NCBI GenBank assembly: GCA_027596195.1
Contig: JADGJG010000883.1
Location: 1-11,422, forward strand
Direction: 5' to 3'
Source of the DNA: Podochytrium sp. JEL0797
Taxonomy: Eukaryota > Chytridiomycota > Chytridiomycetes > Chytridiales > Chytriomycetaceae
Length of the DNA stretch: 11,422 nt
Position numbers and translations under genes: made by a program. Under the pieces are notes generated by a model, which was given only the letters and a program-made list of their open reading frames with translations, made no database searches and was not told where the DNA came from. Positions 6,591-11,422 of the stretch are shown here, one piece after another (the first letter of the stretch is position 1; every line of letters starts with the position of its first letter).

Positions 6591-8124
6591 CTTTGAGCGA
6601 ATTTTCATGTTTCTCTCCCCTTTTCGAACTTTCCCTTGCTGTTTGTTTCCTTCCTCCTTTTTGAGTTTTAGCGATTGGATTGCAAGAGCGCCATTCTTTC
6701 ACTTGTGCTTGAACTGAGCGAGAGTGAAGAGCGGAGGGGTCTGCTGTTTTTTGTGCCGAGTTTTTGTTTTGGGAAGCGCGCATCTTTTTCTCTTCTTTCA
6801 CCCTCCCTCCCCCTTTCTGAGTAATGATTCGCTTGCTGTTTCGACGTGGACTGTTGCTGGGGGGTTTTTCTGAAGAAGTTGCTTGGTTCGGCTTCGGCGG
6901 GGAACCCTGTTTGGGAGATGCTTTGACTGTTCTGTTGATTTTTTGTCTTCCCTTGCACTTCCCCCCCTTCCCTCTTATTTTCCTTCCCTTCCCTTTGTGC
7001 CAGAGTTTGTTGTTGTTTCTTGCGAGGCGAGTTTTTGTTTGAAAGCGATGAGTTGAAAGCCGAGAGAGTTGTGGAGCGAGAGCAGCGAATGGGGGAGGTT
7101 TTGTGGAGAACCAAACGAGCGAGAGTGAGGTTTTAGCGACAGAGAGAAGAACGAGAGGAGCCAAACACAAACGGAATGCATGAAAATCTTGAGCGACGTC
7201 TTTGAGTTCCACGGCGTCTGCTTGTAAGGCCGTGCAGAGATTATCCCTCCTTTCCCCTATTTCGACTCGCTTTTTGCCCCCACCCGCCTCTTTTTTTAGA
7301 CCACCTTCCCGTGCAGTGGGTTTGTGGTTAAGGCGGAGGCGGACACGTTGCGTTTATGTGGAGGTATCCGTGGGGGAGCGATTGTCGATTTATACTACAA
7401 GCGAAGAGTTTGTTCTTTTCGTTTTCTACCCCCTCTTTGCTGAGTCGACTTCCAAATTGAGGTCCCGTGTTTGGAATTATTGGTCGGCGGTTTGTGAGGT
7501 GTATATCATTTTGAGCTCGCGATGGGGGGAATGTATTGGGAATCCTGTTGCGGATCTCTTCGTGGCATTTGTGGGTTCAGCCGTTCTTTCCTTCCTTGGA
7601 GTACAGGATCTCTCTCTTTTTTTTCTGTTGTCTCTCTCTCTCGTTGGACGGGTTTTTTTGCGGATCTCTCTTGTTTGTTGTTCTTTTTCCCACTCTTGAG
7701 GATGGCTTTTTTCTTTGTTGTTGAGAGCGAATTCTTTTTTTGCGAGAGCGATTTTCAGCGAGCGATGGTGCAAGGGGTTTTTTTGGGGGGGTTAATTGGA
7801 TCGCGGGGGGGAAGAGCGGAGCGAATGAATTTTTGACGGGAGTTTTTTGTTGGAGTGTTTTTTTGGGCGGTGGGTTTCTCTTGGATCTCGTGGCTTTGGA
7901 TGATATCCTTCTTGCGACGGGCTGTGTTGAAAATGGAGGAGCGATAGCGAAGAGAGAATTTGGGAGGTGCGAAGGGGGTGACGGGGGTGTTTTTCTCGGG
8001 ATGGAGACTTTTGCGTGCGCGGATGCAGTGTGGGGCTTTTTTGCTGTTTGCTGTTGCAGTGACGTTTGGGCCAAGAGCGAAGTGTGGTGTTTTTGCGATC
8101 CGGGGGAAGGGGGCAGCGATTTGA

Positions 8125-8149
8125 GGGGGAGATTGGGATTGGGGTTGGG
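8125..8149 (+). other. G-quadruplex motif
   Basis: Four G-tracts (8125-8129, 8135-8137, 8141-8144, 8147-8149) are separated by loops of 5, 3 and 2 bases, the classical four-tract pattern. Two more G5 tracts stand just upstream at 8102-8112. It lies about 270 bp before the SUMO ligase start codon and on its coding strand, so it could act on promoter or leader RNA. Confidence 0.7.
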
Positions 8150-8206
8150 ATTTGTGCGAGTTCGCTTTTTGTAGCGTTTTTGGGGAAGGAGAAGGAATGG
8201 GATCGT

Positions 8207-8222
8207 TGTGTGTGTGTGTGTG
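8207..8222 (+). repeat. (TG)8 dinucleotide microsatellite
   Basis: Eight uninterrupted TG units in the leader region of the SUMO ligase gene, about 20 bp before a candidate 5'UTR intron donor. Confidence 0.85.
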
Positions 8223-8241
8223 TTGTTTGCCTAGAGGTTGC

Positions 8242-8361
8242 GTGAGAACAGCTTAAGTTTCTGATGGGAAGCGCGGTTAGATGGATGCCTTTGAAGCCAC
8301 TCTTTCTTCCTTGCACACTCTTTACTTTTCTTTATTGGTTGCTAACACTTTCTTTGAACAG
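8242..8361 (+). other. Probable 5'UTR intron of the SUMO ligase gene
   Basis: The 3' end is convincing: a consensus branch point TTGCTAACAC at about 8339-8348 and a T-rich stretch ending in the acceptor GAACAG at 8361. The best donor I see is GTGAGA at 8242, giving 120 nt; other GT positions upstream are possible. The acceptor is 61 nt before the ATG. Confidence 0.5.
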
Positions 8362-8369
8362 ATACGGTG

Positions 8370-8390
8370 ATGCGAGGATGTTTTTTTTGA
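8370..8390 (+). promoter_or_regulatory. Upstream ORF 1 (MRGCFF)
   Basis: A six-codon ORF plus stop lies in the leader after the candidate intron acceptor, 32 nt before the main ATG. Its presence in the mature leader depends on where transcription starts. Confidence 0.5.
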
Positions 8391-8425
8391 ATCTTTTTTT
8401 TTCAATTCAACACGACTGGACATGA
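8378..8425 (+). promoter_or_regulatory. Upstream ORF 2, stop overlaps the main start codon (ATGA)
   Basis: ATG at 8378 opens fifteen codons rich in Phe (encoded by two T-runs) and ends at TGA 8423-8425, which overlaps the main ATG at 8422-8424. This ATGA arrangement is a typical setting for repression or for termination-reinitiation. The T-runs make its frame sensitive to slippage or sequencing error. Confidence 0.55.
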
Positions 8426-11216
8426 ACAACACGACACCACCCAGTGTTGTGCAGCAGCTTTTCCACGATGCATCCTTGCTCACCATTCCTCGCCTTAAAG
8501 AAGTGCTTAAAAGCCTTGGCGAGCGAGTTGGCGGCAACAAGCCTGAGCTTCTGACGCGACTCCGTTTTGCGCTGGAGCAATCTGCGACACGCCCCGACCG
8601 ACTTCGCGACGCGCAAGCCGCGCTCTCTGCGGCCAAGCTGGTGCAGAGCCCCGCGCCGCGCCACGCCGCCGCAACGACGGCCGCGCACTTTGCCGCGACG
8701 CTCGCGGCGCCGCGCACAGCGCCCAACACGGCCGTGACGCCAAACAACGCCGCTTTCATGCGCCAATACCAGCCACGTCCGCCTGCCCCAACCCAGCCGC
8801 AACAGCCTCAGCCAAAGCCGCTGCTTTCGACCCTCAACTTCCGCTCTGGCCCATTCTACAACCTCGGTCCACAGAAGATGATTGTGCGCTCATTCCCATG
8901 TACGCTGTAACGCTTTGCCGTCTCCTCAATGAGCTGCTGACTTGCCAAATAGGCGATACCGGCCGTGCCCAGCTGAGATTCCAGTTGTCCCAATACGACC
9001 TCAACACCCTCGAAAACCAAGTCTTGCTGCTGCTGGTGGGCCAGGAGAGTGGAATCCCATTGAAGGAGAATCCATTCAAGGTCTCGGGCATTCCCGTCGA
9101 ATACCCTCCCCTCGCAGGCGCCCATTCGAACGCGCCGAATCACTGCGGCATATTGATCAATGGCGTTCTAGTCTCGAACCAGGTGCGGGATGCCGAATGA
9201 AGCCTAATTGTCGATTTGGATTTCACCTTTCTGAACTGTTTTGTTTAAGTTGTATTCCGGAATCCGCGGGAAACCATGGACGGCGAAACCGCTCGAACTC
9301 AACAAGTTTCTGCATAAAATTCCCGCTACGCAAAACACGATTGAGCTCAAGTTTACACCGCTCACGGAGAACCGAAATCTTCTTGTCATTGTGCAGTTTG
9401 CGTCGCGCGTCGAGGTGGCTCGGATTGTGGAGGAAATGAAAACGACAAAGATAATTGACAAGGATGCGATTGTGGCGGAGCGTGAGTTTGTTTGTTTTTA
9501 TTTTTGCGGTTTGGGGCGTGGCGGGGTTCTAAAATGAGTTTTTTCTCGTGTATTTTCAGGACGGAACAAAGCGGTTGCAGACGCCGACGTTATGACCACC
9601 GAAGAACACGTATCCCTCAAAGACCCCGTCACGCGATGTCGCATCAACGTCCCCGCACGCGGAAACCTGTGCCGACATCCGCAATGCTTTGACCTCGAAT
9701 ACTACCTCCAACTGAATCAAACTCACCCAACCTGGTCGTGTCCCGTGTGTTCGAAACTGGCACCCATCAACGAAGTGTTTGTCGATGGATACTTTCTCGA
9801 ACTGTTGCAAACTGCGGCGTTGGATTCGGAGATTGAGAGTGCAGAGATTGCGATGGATGGAACGTGGACGCTGAATCGCGAGACAATGACGGGGGTGGCG
9901 TCAGATGATTCGGAGGATGAAGAGCGGCCGCCGGCTAAGAAGCAGAGAATGGAATCTGCGGCTCGTAAGTTTTGCTTTTTCTGTGCGCGTGCGCGAGTTT
10001 TATGAAACTCGATCAAACCAACGTTCTCTTTTATTGTCAATAGCTTCTTCTTCCGCCCAACCAGAGGTCGTGGACCTCACTCTCAGCGATGACGACGAGC
10101 CGATTCAACGAAACCTCACACCTCCGAACCAAATTCAACACTCTGTTCGCGAACCCGTACCGATACGCCCCTCGATCATATCGCACCCACCGAGAGAAAC
10201 CCCTGCTCCGAGACGCGAGTTGTTTCCTGTCAGACCCAACAACACCTCCGCTCCGAATTCAACGAGCACGATGTCCTCCTCTGCCAGCACGAACGTGCCC
10301 GCAGCTCAGTCGAGTTCCTCTAGCAACCCCCCTGTCGTGAACACGTCGTTTGTTCAGCACTCTGCGACCAGACCGTTACCTTCTTCATTTGGACCGAATT
10401 CAACGAGCGTATCGTCCACCTCTGCGAATTCGAATATGCGTGCACCTCCGTTGAACGCCATCATCAATGAACTTGCCACTAACATGGCTTTCGGTGGGCT
10501 CTCCGCGGCGAGACCGTTACCCAATTCGTTTGGACCCAATTCAACGAGCTTATTGTCCTCCTCCGCCAACAACGTGTCCACACTGCAGTCGAACGCTACT
10601 AGCAACCCACCACCACCACCTGCCGCAAACACGTCCTTTTCTCAACACTCTGCGACGAGACCGTTGCCTAGTTCGTTTGGACCGAATTCGACGAACACGA
10701 CTTCCTCTGCGAATCCAAACATGCGCACACCTCCGTCGATCGCCAATAGCAACCCGATGCTGCCATCGACCACAAACGCGGGTTTTGTTCAACAGAGTCC
10801 GTTGCCCAATTCGTTTGGACCCACTTCAACGAACGTGACGCCCAACACGCGTCCACCTCAGTCGAGCACCACTAGTAACCCACCACCTGCCACAAACAAC
10901 GCGTCCTTTGTTCAACAATCTGCAACGAGACCGTTACCGGCTTCATTTGGACCACCTGCGCCCGCGTATGGAGGCGGCGGGATGGCGTTTAATTCATCCA
11001 CTGCGTATCGACAACCTCAACAGCAGCAGCAACAGCCATTCATCCCTGCACCACCACCACCGTCCTCTGCAACAACGGCCCAACCGAACCCTGCTTACCG
11101 GTTCACATTCGGGGCGAATGAGATGGCGAGTTTTGGGGTGCCGTCGTTTGGGGGTGTTGGGGCAGCAGCTCCGGGGGGTGGCGTTGGTGGTGGTGGGGGT
11201 GGGGGTGGTAGTGGGG

Positions 11217-11251
<35 letters not shown>

Positions 11252-11356
11252 GCTGGACTCGCGTTTGGGTATTCTGGATCGGCGATGGTGGGTGGAAGGA
11301 GTTTGGTGAGTGGGTCTGGGGTGGAGTTTGACGATGACGATGATTTTGAGTTGTAA
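8422..11356 (+). CDS. PIAS/Siz-type SUMO E3 ligase with FG-rich C-terminal tail
   Basis: Five exons (8422-8899, 8953-9182, 9250-9481, 9560-9964, 10044-11356) join in frame to 885 residues. Introns are 53, 67, 78 and 79 nt. Residues 18-52 are a SAP DNA-binding motif (LTIPRLKEVLKSLGERVGGNKPELL type). About 140-314 form the PINIT domain, including GILINGVL and the diagnostic RGKPWTAKP stretch. SP-RING spans about 330-395, with the zinc ligands C351, H353, C374 and C377 visible in LCRHPQCFD and WSCPVC. A basic PAKKQR (about 438-443) may be a nuclear signal. VVDLT at 457-461 followed by SDDDE is a SUMO-interacting motif. From about 480 the protein is disordered and Ser/Asn/Pro-rich with five RPLPxSFGP-type repeats, then poly-Gly, Q11 and an acidic end. 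PIAS/Siz proteins bring Ubc9-SUMO to nuclear substrates. The SAP-PINIT-RING-SIM order is canonical; the tail is not. The start has an A at -3. Confidence 0.95.
10300..10960 (+). repeat. Five imperfect coding repeats with RPLPxSFGP core
   Basis: The core codons begin at 10370, 10511, 10658, 10796 and 10928. The spacings are 141, 147, 138 and 132 nt, all multiples of three. Each unit has roughly the order N-PP-NTSFVQHSATRPLP, then xSFGPNSTN, then a Ser-rich linker with MRxPP. Nucleotide similarity is high in the cores and lower in the linkers. The fourth copy has S-PLP in place of R-PLP, and the last copy loses the NST part. Confidence 0.85.
11173..11251 (+). repeat. Poly-Gly tract followed by (CAG)n polyglutamine
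   Basis: GGT/GGG glycine codons at about 11173-11218 are followed by eleven glutamine codons (CAG x9, CAA, CAG) at 11219-11251. The Gly part also has G-quadruplex character on the coding strand. Both tracts are slippage-prone and lie in the disordered tail of the SUMO ligase. Confidence 0.9.
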
Positions 11357-11422
11357 TGGGGGGAAAAGGGGGTTAATGAGACTGGTGTGTTCACGGTTGA
11401 GGGGGGGGGGAGGGGGTGGCCT
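11357..11422 (+). other. G-rich 3' flank of the SUMO ligase gene
   Basis: After the TAA come G6, G5 and, near the window end, G10-12 and G5 runs. No polyadenylation signal is visible before the window ends, and nothing else is identifiable. Confidence 0.6.

Larger units (their letters stand above)
6591..8241. other. Long non-coding, G+T-rich block with AGCGA motifs
   Basis: About 1.65 kb with no supported gene. The plus strand is poor in A and C and rich in T-runs, G-runs and CT tracts. The long minus-strand open frames across it (up to about 220 codons) are Lys/Arg/Ser/Pro-rich low complexity, conserve nothing recognisable, and are expected when one strand lacks the bases that form stop codons. 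AGCGA occurs about twenty times on the plus strand by my hand count and only about three times in reverse. It may be a long PIAS 5' region, a long non-coding RNA, or repetitive spacer. Confidence 0.6.

Noticed and set aside
6547..7212. A 221-codon minus-strand open frame
   Set aside because: Lys/Ser/Pro-rich low complexity in a strand-biased region; open because the plus strand lacks the words that form minus-strand stops. No domain, and overlapping frames are equally open.
7577..8316. Minus-strand open frames of 165 and 174 codons
   Set aside because: Same low-complexity origin; they overlap each other in different frames and show no coding pattern.
9905..10043. An ATG-initiated continuation upstream of the last SUMO ligase exon
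   Set aside because: It reads through a clear intron (GTAAGT donor at 9965, TAG acceptor at 10043); the spliced frame restores the SUMO-interacting motif context.
11219..11251. The CAG/CTG run as a minus-strand polyleucine or polycysteine gene
   Set aside because: The minus frames are shadows of the SUMO ligase exon.

Overview
The window looks like nuclear DNA of a compact fungal-type eukaryotic genome, possibly an early-diverging fungus such as a chytrid. The genes have many short introns (53-94 nt where clearly placed) with GT donors, CTGAC/TTGAC/CTAAC-like branch points and AG acceptors. There are no bacterial operon signals. Two multi-exon genes are recognisable eukaryotic housekeeping genes, and intergenic spaces are small except for one 2 kb block. 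The species assignment is inference; I cannot search databases.

Layout, left to right. Bases 1-62 are an unbroken C run, probably a contig-end or sequencing artefact. Minus strand 63-2215 is the start and bulk of a secreted protein of unknown family; I resolve four exons and the gene is cut by the C run. Only 22 bp upstream of its ATG lies the stop of another minus-strand gene, a single-pass membrane protein with a Thr-rich ectodomain (2238-3059). A divergent promoter (3060-3376) with a TATA box and a perfect hairpin separates it from a plus-strand, intronless START-domain lipid-binding protein (3377-4039). Behind this gene sits a degenerate second copy of its own 3' end (about 4155-4295). 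From 4300 to 5330 there is a confusing stretch with coding-like pieces and good splice signals on both strands, which I report as unresolved or decayed. Plus strand 5546-6397 is a five-exon gene for the signal peptidase complex subunit 3 (SPC3/SPCS3).

From about 6400 to 8240 there is a long apparently non-coding, G+T-rich block. It begins with a possible Pol III or tRNA-like element and is full of strand-biased AGCGA motifs, homopolymers and a G-quadruplex motif. The last 3 kb holds a five-exon PIAS/Siz-type SUMO E3 ligase (8422-11356) with SAP, PINIT and SP-RING domains and a SUMO-interacting motif. Its long C-terminal tail carries imperfect repeats with FG dipeptides, resembling nucleoporin FG regions. 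Its leader has a probable 5'UTR intron and two upstream ORFs, one overlapping the main start codon.

The genes are not an evident functional cluster. Signal peptidase, the secreted protein and the membrane protein all touch the secretory pathway, but this is probably coincidence. The items most worth a second look are the FG-tailed SUMO ligase, the AGCGA-rich block with its tRNA-like element, and the unresolved locus at 4.5-5.3 kb.
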